NCBI GenBank assembly: GCA_941918925.1
Contig: OW799236.1
Span: 88,841,716-88,905,715, forward strand
Source of the DNA: Phyto melanocephala
Taxonomy: Eukaryota; Arthropoda; Insecta; Diptera; Rhinophoridae
Direction of reading: 5' to 3'
Length of the DNA stretch: 64,000 bases
In this document: one piece after another, positions 44,780 to 56,603 of the stretch
How the letters are laid out: each line of letters opens with the position of its first letter
Numbering within the stretch: the stretch's first letter is position 1
Notes under the pieces: model-generated
Database searches by the model: none
Told to the model about the DNA's origin: nothing
The model's input: the letters and a program-made list of their open reading frames with translations, nothing else
Program-made: the position numbers and the translations under genes

Positions 44780-45841
44780 CAGGTAACCCTTCTATAATGC
44801 GGTAGATAGGTTGATAAAAAAATGCCGCGTTATAAGAAATTGCGTTGAAGGAGGCTTTAACCAATCAGAGTTTGGTTCCAAATCGCAAAATTGATTCTTA
44901 TTACATTACATACATACATACATATAAATATATACTTCACATATATTTTTGTATTTATTTATTAAAACATAGATAACATATAATTTAATAATACATATGC
45001 GGTAAGGTTGAAAAGAGGGGCACTAAAAGTCCAAACCCACGAAAGGTGTACGTATGCCCAATTGGCTTGTTGTGCGCTTAATATATTATACATATATATA
45101 GTATGTACTTCCATTTTTTAAACAAAACAAAAAATAAATCTTAGTCTTCTTCATTACTTAGTATGATTTCAGTCTGTCTTGAACGTTTTATTTCTAATGG
45201 TGCTAATCCATTATCAGATTCAAATACCCTTTCGAGGAATACTTTAAAAAATCTTTTATTAAAGTCTGTTCGCTCTTGTTTTTTAAATCTCTATAAATTT
45301 CTTGATAGGGAGATAGGCTATTTTGAAAATTTCTTCCAAATATTTCTCATCTATTTTTTTAAGAATCATTTTCTAAAATGTATTCTTCCAACTGTTTTGC
45401 CATATTTAATACTTTCTTGATACATTTTAGTGAGAAGTTTTTTTCTTTTGTATGTTTTACATTAGAAAAATCGTCAAAGCTATCTCTAATCGATAACTTT
45501 ATTACTTCTTTGCTGTGAAGACTTAAAAAGCATAAATTCTGCAAATGACTTTTGATATTTTAATTACCGGGAAAAACCTGTTTTGACATAAAAATAGTAA
45601 ATGTTTGTCTTCTGAATTTTATTTAAGTGGAAAAATCTTTTTTTTTAAAATGAAAATATTAAATGTTTCTTCTTATTTCACTATTTACTATGAAAATATT
45701 AAATGTTTAAAAAAAATTACGTTATAAGAACATTTTTGCGAAAATAGCGTTGTAGGAGATACGAGTACCGTGCTATAGGAAAATTTATGCATTTTAGCGA
45801 AATCATGTTATAAATGTACCGCGTTGTACGAGGGTTACCTG
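44780..45841 (-). mobile_element. pogo/Tigger-like element, 1062 bp
   Basis: Ends CAGGTAACCCTTCTATAATG and, in inverse, CAGGTAACCCTCGTACAACG, flanked by TA. The minus strand from 45520 to 45150 carries broken coding (DSFDDFSNVKHTKEKNFSLK and KVLNMAKQLEEYILEND), similar to the C-terminal region of Tigger/jerky-type pogo transposases. Only the C-terminal part remains. Confidence 0.75.
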
Positions 45842-46649
45842 TACCTACATATATGTTATAATTCTTTAGAATTGTTTTTGTTTATTTAACATGTATTGCA
45901 TACAATGGCATTTACATATTATGTATATACATATATAAGTGCAATTATTCCATTAAAATTTAAAACTAAAACCGACATTCTGAGTCAAAGTAAACACTTC
46001 ATTTACTGCAGAGAGAAAAGTAAACTAATTACTATAATTCCTTGAATTAATCTCAACGTAATTCAAAGAATGGATATACAAATCAGAATTACGTAACTCG
46101 AAGTTAAATATTATTTATTTTTTTGGAGGTCATAAGTACATATTAGTAATGGCCTAAAAAATACGGAAAAATTTAATCTTAACAGCAAATTAATTAAGTT
46201 GTATTGAGAAAATATTTGAAGAATAAATTCGAAAGAAATCCATTCTGATGAGACCATAACACTCGTTGATAAAATGTAAGAATTTCACTAATCTAGTCTA
46301 ATCGGTAGCTGTGAGATATTTCAGTACATCATTTAGAACCGATTCATACAGCTCGGTCAGTATATGGTTGTTCATATTTTGTCTCATATTTTGCTGCATA
46401 TTTTTAAATGGGAGTCTAAGTCTACTCACTTGTGTTCTAAGCACCTAGTGACCCATAAGTACATCCAGTGACCTAAAAATATCCACGCGACTGTAGTTTA
46501 AAAGTTATATGCTGCGCTATGCATCAAGAGAGGGTCATATTGATTTGGCAACTTTACATGTATATAGGCTACGACATTACCTATTATAGGCCTTATAAAG
46601 AAAGTTTTTAGGGATGCTATTTTACTTAAAGAAATTGCGATGATTACCG

Positions 46650-46940
46650 AGTTTGATATTTTCAAAGTAGATTGAGCTCTGGCCAGCTCGTCCGCACGTT
46701 CACTACCATAGTGCTCTTCATGAGTAGAGACCTAAACTAAGGTGATGACAGAAAGTCTTTTGCGGTGATATAAGTGCTGCCTGACTGTCGACAAAGATGA
46801 CAATATTTCCACGAATATTGTTACCTTAGTAAGCTTCATTCGTACGAAAGTCATGGTGAGATACATAGCCCAAGTTCCTCAAAAGACACCACTGGATTCA
46901 CCGTCCATGTATATTCTGTCAATGTCACCTAAAAGGCTGC
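46650..46940 (-). pseudogene. Degenerate non-LTR retrotransposon RNase H fragment
   Basis: Minus-strand frames give YMDGESSGVF near 46900, IVIFVDSQAAL near 46790 and GSERADELARAQS near 46680. These are, in order, the TDGS, DSQAA and HxGxxGNERADELA regions of retrotransposon RNase H domains. Frameshifts and stops abound. Confidence 0.55.
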
Positions 46941-48349
46941 CCATTTTCCTTGAATATTCTATTAGAGTTTATATGTAGAAAAGCATAGTCAGTGGTTTGG
47001 TTGAGGACTAGGGACATTTTGTCAAGAATTCATGTATGCATAACATTTATTTTCACTGCACTGCAGAAATGGTAATTTTGTGAAGATGAATAAGAACGAG
47101 GTACAGTATAGTGTTCAGAACCTTTAAGGGACTAGTACGCAAAGCACTACTAATTTCTATCCAAGATTATCATATGTATGCATTTATGTATTATTTTCTT
47201 AACGGGATGAAATCGTCGATAGACTCTGACACGCAAATCGCCAATATTTCGAGACTCTAAGCACGCTAAAATACTCTATTACACAGTCAGTCTGAACTGA
47301 TCCGAGCCAAGATTTAACTATCTGCTAACTATTTATTAATTATATTGTTTCATTGTTTTTTTAAACAGCAATAATGCAATAACAGCTCCAAACAAATTAA
47401 TTCCACTCACAACCCAGAACAGACAATAAAATTCGGATCAATTGTAGCAATTAGTATGCTATTAAGCACCTAGCAGGGATATATCTTAAAATTACCAAAC
47501 AAACGGTTTAACACAACTTCAGTTTGTAGTGAGAAAATCAAAAGTTTTTAATATTTGTATAATCTTCAAACGGTTTTATAAACACGATAATACGTTGATA
47601 AACTACCAAACAGGCTTGTACAAGCTTAAAGTGATATTTTGTTAGACATGCCGCTTGTGTACTGTTTTTTTTTCTTTTTTTTTTTTTTGATAAATGCCCA
47701 TTAAGTTCATTATAGACAAAATTTCGTTTAGAGGTCATTCAGCAATTATTTATTGGGAAATTGATAGGTCTGCTTTTAGATGTTACTCTGCTGAAAGTAT
47801 TCATTTGGGCCAATTTAAAAACTAATTTTTATTTCTGGCGATTTAACAATAGCACAATCGTATAGTTATAATCCAAACAATTAACTTTATTACAATCTAA
47901 AGCCAACCTGAAATATTCAAAATTGATCCAGGTCGGATTTATGTAAACATTATACATAAAAAATAAGGTCATTAAGATGTTCGTTTACATTAGCATCTCA
48001 AAATATAAATTCATTGATATTTTGACTCTAATACATGATGGCATATTTAAAAATCTAAAAGGCATGACATTTACTCATATATCATGTGTTTTATAAGCAT
48101 TTTATCGTGTGTTTTATATCGTTTCTCACAGTGAACATTTTATGATGTTGCAATTTTACCATATTTAAATTTTAAAATACCCACTGTGAATACCTTCATT
48201 ATGTAAATCACACCAACTACCTCAAATGAAATGAAACCCAACAACTTTTAAACAAATAATTTTAACAATAAAAACGTATAAAATCATATGAAATAAATAA
48301 ATGAATGTGGTCACACCGGTCATAACAAATTTGACCATATGAGGCAGCA
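46941..48349. other. Intron segment, nothing assigned
   Basis: AT-rich DNA with no family, inverted repeat or reading frame that I can support. Confidence 0.4.
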
Positions 48350-49440
48350 TGCACCAGCATGATATAAGAGTGCTATGTCCGGTCCTGCCAAATCTGATAA
48401 TACCTTTTAGCCACCATGTATATAAGTATAATGACTTTATCATAGCGTAGCCTAATTTTAGCTTTAACGTTGTATGCCATTTGGCTTCGGAGCATATCTG
48501 TGATTTTGAATTTGTTTATGATTTAATGTACTCTACTTGTGAAGCCCTTTCATTTGATACCCAAATTGATGGGGTTAAGAAATAAAATTATTCGCCATTT
48601 TATTTCCGATGCCATCTTGAAGTTTATACTTCTTTTATAGTTGACTGCATTTAATGGGTGCACCCCTTTCATTTGATATCAATATTGTGGGATTTTATGG
48701 GGAGAAATCCGTAATAACTATGTTGTACCCATGTATCCCCTATTTGCTTAAGGACGCCATCTTGAATTTTAACTTTTTCACAGTTTACTACATTCATTTA
48801 ATGCAAATATTAAAGGGATTGAAGGGGCTAAATTTTTAATTACTATATTGGATTCATAATAAATTAATAGTACGCCATTTTGTAGTGCATTATATTTTAT
48901 CTAGAAGCTAAAGAGGATAAATTTTCGTATGCAAATTCTAGGAAAAACTCTGAAGCTGTGGTTTTTTGGTGCTTGTATCTCAGTCAATTTAAAACCGATT
49001 GATTAGTTTTTCTCAGAAATAATTTTTGAGACTACGGCTTGCAGTTCGGTGTCTTTAGCGTGTTAAAAAATTATTCAGCAGCTTAAGAAATGTATTTCAA
49101 AAAATATTATTTTGGCAAATAATCTCCAGCTATAACTTTGCCGATTAGTCATCGATTTCTCCAATTATTTTTTCAAATAGCTCTAGAGGCATATTATAGC
49201 TACGAATAGTACCAAACATGTCTATAAATTAACCTAAGGCTGAAAATGTTTGATTTTATTGGTAAAAATATGATAAAAAATCATAAGCAATCGTGATTAT
49301 ATCTCAGCAAGTTATAGGGCGAATTCATTTCCGAATATTTCCAAAAGATTGATACCACATACAGGGCTGTGCAATATTTGGGGCTTCTAAATTGTTCGAC
49401 TCCCCTTATCAGAAAGAGTGAGTCAGAAAAAACTTATATA
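48350..49440 (-). repeat. Dispersed repeat DR-2, minus orientation
   Basis: Begins GATATAAGAGTGCTATGTCC (reverse of the DR end) and contains GACGCCATCTTGAA modules and TCAATTTAAAACCGATTGAT, matching the copies at 22.3, 28.2 and 63.1 kb in reverse complement. Confidence 0.65.
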
Positions 49441-49569
49441 TACTATTCAATTATCCTTGGTAAAACAAATTATTATTTTTTAAGCACATTTTAGCTTCTA
49501 AAAATATGTCAGATATTATCTTTTCAAAATAATTCTCTTTCAACTGCTATTTCGGTAAATATGGACAGA

Positions 49570-50310
49570 GAAAAAAAGTAAGTGCAAACATAATAAAAGG
49601 CTTCAAACAAATTTTATATGGACTTTCAAAAACTATAGCCAAAGATTTGAAGGTTCTTTGTCACACTGTTTCAAAAGCCATTAAACAGTATAAGAAAGCT
49701 TTGAACATTGAAAGAAAATCTAGATCAGGAAGATAAAACGGTCTTACAGATAGTAATAAGGCTAAATAAGTCGAACAACTTTTTCGTAAAACATAAAACT
49801 CTTCTATCTGAAAATTTAAATGCTCAGATTCGTTTGTGGGCAGAGCCAAAGTAAATGCTGTGTTAAAATCGTTCCGAAGGTCCAGATCGCAACGCACTAA
49901 AGAACTTATAAACAAAAAAAACGTGAAAAAATATTTAAGTTAAATTTTATAAAAAAAATTCACCTGTTGTGAATTGGATGATGGAACTTATATACTGGCA
50001 GACATTTTATAACTTCTGGGTCAAGATTTTTTGTGGCTGATGAACGTGATAATGCTCAAGAACAATATCGGAGAAAAAAAAATGCCTCAAGAAATTTCTT
50101 GGGCGGCAAGCCATTTGCTATTTTGGGCACAAAAGCCAACCAATTGTGACATCAGGCACGATAAACACAGAAATGTATATTTCAGAGTTTCTACAAAAAA
50201 ACACCACAGAGTGCGCTCCCGATTTGGCTCCTTGGCCGACTTGGCTTCATTCCACTATGAAAAAAAGTCTCTTAAATTGTGTTCAAGGCGAATCTATACA
50301 GATTAATACA
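49570..50310 (+). pseudogene. Tc1/mariner-type (maT-like) transposase remnant
   Basis: Pieces in three frames give, in order, MDDGTYILADIL, DFFVADERDN, MPQEISWAA, a TSGTINTEMYISEFLQKNT segment, then LADLASFHYEKKS. The order and words match the catalytic region of maT/Tc1-like insect transposases (DDETY..., VTTGTINxEIYxxECLQK, WPDLASCHY). Many frameshifts; not functional. No terminal repeats were identified. Confidence 0.6.
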
Positions 50311-51144
50311 GCTGATGGCGAATGCTACTCATAAAAATTAAACAATAATCTTTTATACATGAAAATTTACAGAGAATATCACAGCAATTCGTCATTGCAT
50401 ATACCTGTATGAATATGCCTTGGTCGTGGAAAATTGTATACCACGGGAGACAAATTCACCCAATTGTAGAGAGCATCGGCCTGTGGAAAGGTATATGGCA
50501 CTTGTAAAGAAACAAAAATCATACGAAATGTATCCCAGAATACGTCCGATTTAAGGCGTAAGTGGGCGCAACTATAAAATCTTTAATGGGAGGGTTTTCG
50601 AAAAAAGTGGATATATTTATAAATACCAAGTAATATGCCAATATTTTAATGTTTAATGAATTTGTACAATATTTGAATAAATTTACTTATTTTTGAGAAT
50701 TTTTATATTGAACGGTAATTACATGTATAAGTTTTTTCTGGCTCACTCTTTAAGCTTTCAGATAATACAAATGAATATTGTAGAAATTACATACTGAATG
50801 ACAAAACAGTATAAACTATTAGTACTACAAGTGAAGGGTATACAAAGCTACCATATATATATATGACCACCTAATTGGGAATAAAAAAAACAACTTAAGC
50901 AACTAACCACCGACTCCACTAAGTACTATCAAGTCATACGACATAACCACAGCACAGAGTATAAAACTTAATGAAAAAGAGTCTTAAAGAATTAAAATGA
51001 CTGAGTGTGAGCGTAGATTATGATGGTAGTCAACGATGCATGAAACACTTTTAGTTTCTGTTAGAAATAATTATTCTAGTAAGGGAAAGCAATTTTGTAT
51101 ATGTATGTACATAAATAATATGCATAAAATTATTATATAAAGTA

Positions 51145-52935
51145 GATATCTATATATATATAAATCAATGTGTGTTTGTTTGTGCTTTATAGACGGTTAA
51201 ACGGCTGGACCGATTTCCTTGAAATTTTCACATAATCTTTCTTTCTTCTTTCTTTTTGTATGTCTGGAAGGAACTATAGGCTATACTTTGGTTTGAAATT
51301 GTAAGTGGGCGGGGTGCCACGCCCTATTAAAGAATAAGTATTAAATATTATATATAACGAAAGCTAATGCAGCTAGAGACTTCAAATTAAGTACGGTAAA
51401 CTTTGACATCCACACAAACATTTGGGTAAAAAATGGGCAGACTTGCAATAGTAGGCGTGGCCACATGAAATTAATACTAAAATTCGTATATTTGGAAAAC
51501 GATATCGATTAGAGTAGTAAAATTTTGCAAAAGCAACTTTGATATTCAAATAAACATTTATGGAAAAAATGAGTGCATTAACAATAGTGGGCGTGGCACC
51601 TACCATATGAATTAAATACTAAAATTCGTATATCTGCAAAACGATATCGATTAGAGTAGTAACATTTTGCAGAAGCAACTTTGATATTCAAATAAACATT
51701 TATGGAAAAAATGGGTGCATTAACAATAGTGGGCGTGGCACCTACCATATGAATTAAATACTAAAATTCGTATATCTGGAAAACGATATCGATTAGAGTA
51801 CTAAAATTTTGCAAAAGCAACTTTGATATTCAAATAAACATTTATGGAAAAAATGGGTGCTTTAACAATAGTGGGCGTGGCACCTACCATATGAATTAAA
51901 TACTAAAATTCGTATATCTGGAAAACGAGATCGATTAGAGTAGTAAAATTTTGCAAAAGCAACTTTGATATTCAAATAAACATTTATGGAAAAAATGGGT
52001 GCATTAACAATAGTGGGCGTGGCACCTACCATATGAATTAAATACTAAAATTCGTATATCTGGAAAACGATATCGATTAGAGTACTAAAGTTTTGCAAAA
52101 GCAACTTTGATATTCAAATAAACATTTATGGAAAAAATGGGTGCATTAACAATAGTGGGCGTGGCACCTACCATATGAATTAAATACTAAAATTCGTATA
52201 TCTGGAAAACGATATCGATTAGAGTACTAAAATTTTGCAAAAGCAACTTTGATATTCAAATAAACATTTATGGAAAAAATGGGTGCTTTAACAATAGTGG
52301 GCGTGGCACCTACCATATGAATTAAATACTAAAATTCGTATATCTGGAAAACGAGATCGATTAGAGTAGTAAAATTTTGCAAAAGCAACTTTGATATTCA
52401 AATAAACATTTATGGAAAAAATGGGTGCATTAACAATAGTGGGCGTGGCACCTACCATATGAATTAAATACTAAAATTCGTATATCTGGAAAACGATATC
52501 GATTAGAGTACTAAAGTTTTGCAAAAGCAACTTTGATATTCAAATAAACATTTATGGAAAAAATGGGTGCATTAACAATAGTGGGCGTGGCACCTACCAT
52601 ATGAATTAAATACTAAAATTCGTATATCTGGAAAACGATATCGATTAGAGTACTAAAATTTTGCAAAAACAACTTTGATATTCAAATAAACATTTATGGA
52701 AAAAATGGGTGCTTTAACAATAGTGGGCGTGGCACCTACCATATGAATTAAATACTAAAATTCGTATATCTGGAAAACGAGATCGATTAGAGTACTAAAA
52801 TTTTGCAAAAGCAACTTTGATATTCAAATAAAGATTTATGGAAAAAATGGGTGCATTAACAATAGTAGGCGTGGCACCTGCCATATGAATTAAATACTAA
52901 AATTTGGGGTGGCGAGGCACACCGGGTATTAGCTA
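51145..52935 (-). mobile_element. Helitron/HINE-like element carrying a minisatellite
   Basis: The right end GGGTATTAGCTAGT is the reverse complement of the ACTAGCTxAxxC terminus seen at 8169. The left flank (GTGTGTTTGTTTGTGCTTTA, then GGCTGGACCGATTTCCTTGA) is text typical of this class of arthropod repeat. The interior is mostly the 142-bp array. No protein coding. Confidence 0.5.
51461..52930. repeat. 142-bp tandem array with 426-bp higher-order period
   Basis: TACCATATGAATTAAATACT recurs at 51601, 51743, 51885, 52027, 52169, 52311, 52453, 52595 and 52737, exactly 142 bp apart, with diverged units at both ends (about 10 in all). Three diagnostic variants cycle: type 1 (ACGATATCG, ACTAAAATT, GTGCTTTAAC) at 51743, 52169, 52595; type 2 (ACGAGATCG) at 51885, 52311, 52737; type 3 (ACTAAAGTTTT) at 52027, 52453. 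So the amplified unit is a 426-bp trimer. Confidence 0.95.
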
Positions 52936-54727
52936 GTTATTTATAAAAAGTAAATTTAAAAATAAGAAAAATTTGATAAAATAAATTTGTGATTATATTT
53001 TAGATATTGAGATAATTTGTGACTATATTTTAGATAGTTTTTGATAAATTATTTATTTTTATTATTTAATTCAATGAATTCTAGGTGTATATTTAAAAGC
53101 TGCGTAAAATGTTCTAAAAGTTATGTGTTTTATTTTATACTACTACATCTTCTGCACAATATTGTAAATAACGAAACATTACTTTTACTAAAAGTTTTTC
53201 TTTTACAGCTTTGGCAGAGTTTGTATTTTTAAACAAAGAAGATCAAGGAAATCAAAATAAAAAGCTTACAATTAGCAAAAACATTAAGTACAATAGAACG
53301 TAAACGAATAAAACGTAAAAACTATTAAACAGCAATGTTACTAATTATATACATTTATGGCAATTAAAAGATAAACACTTATAAGAAATTTGTGTAATTT
53401 TGAACTCTTCTATTGTAAAACATTGAAATTTAAAGTCTTTAGTCTAGGTCTACTAGACCTAAATTTTTTTATCGTGTTTTAAATGTTCTAATTCAGTTTT
53501 AATATTTAATTTCATCTTTATTCTGATAAGCTTTTTTTTATTTCAACATTGTTCTATTTCAGTTTTGTTTTATTCTTTAATATTTTTATCGCAAATCAAA
53601 ACACACACACACACACATCTTTAATTAGAAAAGGTGAATGTTAAATATAGTCACAATTGGTCAATTGTAGAAATAGTTCGTGGATTTCCGTATTTGGAAG
53701 TTTATATCCATCAATCTAGTCAACAATTAAGAACAAATGTTTTTATTGTATTGTATTGTTGCTCTTAGTGCATTTAATTTTTCAAGTTAAATGCGAGAAT
53801 GTTTAATACTGAAACTTCACATGGGTAGTCTTATGATAAATTTAAACTCTTTTGCAAAAAATAAATTAGAACTACATAAGTCTTTATAACAAATATATAT
53901 CGTGTTAATTTTGTTAAGCAAAGATAGACCACACACAAATGTTATAAATTTTACAAGTAAGAGCACTACATTCGGCTATGACGAATTTTTGATTTACTAG
54001 CAAAAAAAATTAATATTTTTTTATTAACAGTTATTACGATGGAATTACTTGGCAACCCTTATAGTGGGCCAAATATATCATCTAGCAGGAAAGCATGCGC
54101 AAGACGTAATCCTTATTTCTATAATTTTGTCTAACATTACCCCCCGAATTGTCAAATTCTATACGCAACACAAGATATTAACGTGTGGAATACATATTTA
54201 GCAATAAATGTTATAATAAATTGCTGAGCAATAATCTTTTAACACAAGCTGTCAAATTCAAAAAAAATAAAATAACGGAATTCACTATTGGTAGCATTTT
54301 TGCAATTAGTGCAAATAGGCACTTATTTTTTGCTACCAAGCGTAAGTGCATTTTTTACGTGTCTTGCAAACTTATGACAACAGCTGATTTTTTAGGTATT
54401 TAAGGAACAACAAATCTTTTTTTAAATTAATTAGTAAGATTTTGTGTTTTAATATTTTTTGAAAATAAAGTTAATTAATTTAAAAAAAAAATTACAATGC
54501 TTACATCAACGGAAAAATATATCATTAATTTTTTGGTAAAAAATGCCGTGAATGAAATTTAATTTGTGGAGATCAAGGCATATCCATAAGGTAATATGCA
54601 ACGACGAATTGAAGGCCAATTCGTATATCAGGGATGGAAAAGTTGTTTTTACATATTAAATATAATAAAATTTCATTAAAATAAGGATATAAATTTTTTA
54701 AACACATTATTAATGACTCAAAAGCAA
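52936..54727. other. Intron segment with a CA microsatellite
   Basis: A short (AC)n run is near 53601-53617. DR-like end ACAAGTAAGAGCACTACATT at 53955. CAAGGCATATCCATAAGGTA at 54571 resembles reverse complements at 50400 and 12705, so it may be a MITE end without its partner. No genes seen. Confidence 0.45.
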
Positions 54728-54747
54728 CATATACACATACATACATG

Positions 54748-56108
54748 TAGGGGGAATATCGAAGCAGACCACTACTATCACGGGTCCCTTTTCGACCCCC
54801 TTCGCTCCTCAGTGATTTCGTGTCTACCGATCAGTATACCTTCAATCACTGAGTCCCGCGCCACAACCGGCGTTTGCTCTGGACTAGGAAAACGATTTCA
54901 CACTGCCGACTGGTGATTGTCGACAATCCTCATCGCACAGTCCTTTGTAATCGCCAGCATCTCCCTCAGACTAAGGTCCCCCATCGCACTCACACTTAAA
55001 GTGTGCTTGCCTGTGATCCTTAATCTTCCGCTCGCCAACGCCGGACACTCGCATACTACATGCGCTGCCGTCTCGACATCCTCCAGGCACATTCTACAAA
55101 TATCATCATCCACGATTTGCATCCTCTTCAGATGATATTTGAAGTTACCATGTCCTGTAATCAACGCAGTGATCCAGCTCATCATACTCCGATTAAAACC
55201 GAGTATCTTCACTGCACCCCTGCCAAGTGGCTCCCTGAGCACCATACGGGCCTGTCTACACGTGGTTCCCTCCATCCACCTTCGCAAGTTTATAGAGTTC
55301 ACCCATTGAAAGATCCTCGCCCGCACCAACCCATTACCCAGAGCAGTTCTGGGTTCCGGTCCGCAGAATGCAGCCTCAGACCCCTTCTTCGCAAGTTCGT
55401 CAGCAGCCTCATTCCCAGCTATGCCCACGTGTCCCTTAACCCACATCAGCGTTACCTCATTTGTAGAGGCACACCTATTGAGCTTTAGAACACACTCAAG
55501 CACCAAAGAGGAGTTCACATCTATCCGCTGCATACGTTTTATAACCGACTGGTTGTCAAGTGCAATAAGAATTCTCTTCCCATACATTCGACATTCCAAC
55601 AGGTGGTCCAACGCGTGCAGCAAACCAAGCATTTCTGCCTGATAGACTGACACGTACTCCCCCAGATTCAGGGTGCAGGATAAGTTCAACTCAGATGAGT
55701 ACACACCAGCACCTGCCCTTCCGTCCATAAAGGACCCATCAGTAAAGATACTGATGTCATTCTTCATGCACTCATCGTGCATGAATCCATCCGCCATAAG
55801 CGTGTGATGTAGCCTTTCGACCACCTTCACTCGACTCATGCGCTCCATCGGCATCTGAGCCTCCCTAACCTCTTCATCCACGAGGTCCAGGATTCTCCTA
55901 TGCCCCAAAACCGATCCAAAGCGATACCACATGACATAGCTTCGCATCCGAATCGCCGATCTTGCCGCCGTCTCCCTTACAAATAAGTCCAACGGCAGCA
56001 ATCCCAGCATTGCCTCCATCGCTTGCGTTGGTGTGGTACGTATCGCGCCACATATACCAATGCAAGCAATCCTTTGAACCCCGTCCAACTTCCGCCTAAT
56101 CGTCGCCA
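54748..56108 (-). mobile_element. 5'-truncated non-LTR retrotransposon (RT end plus RNase H)
   Basis: An open minus frame runs from 56154 to 54898. After about 18 residues from flanking DNA it reads RKLDGVQRIACIGICGAIRT and LGLLPLDLFV, the end of the reverse transcriptase. Then comes an intact RNase H domain: IFTDGSFMDGR with the first Asp near residue 139, the Glu in AEMLGLLHAL, LDNQSVI, and HVGIAGNEAADELAKKG. A zinc-knuckle-like CRMCLEDVETAAHVVCECPA follows near the end. RNase H suggests an I/LOA/Outcast-like clade. GC content and codon use differ sharply from the host introns. Similar (TACA)-rich runs flank both sides (54728-54747 and 56109-56130), possibly target duplications. The uninterrupted frame suggests recent insertion. 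Confidence 0.88.
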
Positions 56109-56307
56109 TACATATACATACATATACACATAAATTTAGCACATTTATTATCAAAAAAGTACAATCAAGTTAATTGTTTAACACCGAAACCAAAAACACA
56201 TTTCCTATCCCTGCAATAATAAATGAAATCAAGGCGAATTCAAACAATTTTACAAAAAGTTTCCCCATCAGCTGGGCTGATAATTTCAACTATATGAATT
56301 CGCCTTA

Positions 56308-56603
56308 ATGGAGATTTTAAATCCTGAAAGTAAGTAAATTTTTAAAAATGTATACACCAAAAACAATTTTTTTTTTGGATAAGTTCATCTACAGGTGAAT
56401 TAGTGGACAACATTTTAGATAATCTTATTGAAGGTATAATTTTAGTTGAACCATACCTTCGATGCTTTTATAATTTGGTTCCTAAATCGATGACATGGTC
56501 CTTAAAAATTCTTACACAACTGGATGATAACAGTTTTTTGCAAATGCTGAGAGTAAACAGACAAGATTTTAACGCTCTAGTATCTATAATTTCTGACGAT
56601 CAG
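56308..56603 (+). pseudogene. PIF/Harbinger-like transposase fragment, two exons
   Basis: ATG at 56308 gives MEILNPE and A, then a donor GTAAGT at 56330. A 65-bp intron ends TCTACAG at 56394. Exon 2 (56395-56603) continues SELVDNILDNLIEGIILVEP and later FLQMLRVNRQDFNALVSII, resembling the F-RMSRxxFxxLL helix at the N-terminus of Harbinger transposases, and ends at GATCAG|GTATTT. No DDE region follows within the next kilobase. It could be a truncated transposon or a captured exon. Confidence 0.45.

Noticed and set aside
51461..52930. CRISPR-like array
   Set aside because: The 142-bp units are directly tandem without spacers, and the context is a eukaryotic intron.
54917..55642. Plus-strand open frames opposite the retrotransposon
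   Set aside because: They are shadows of the GC-rich RNase H coding on the minus strand.
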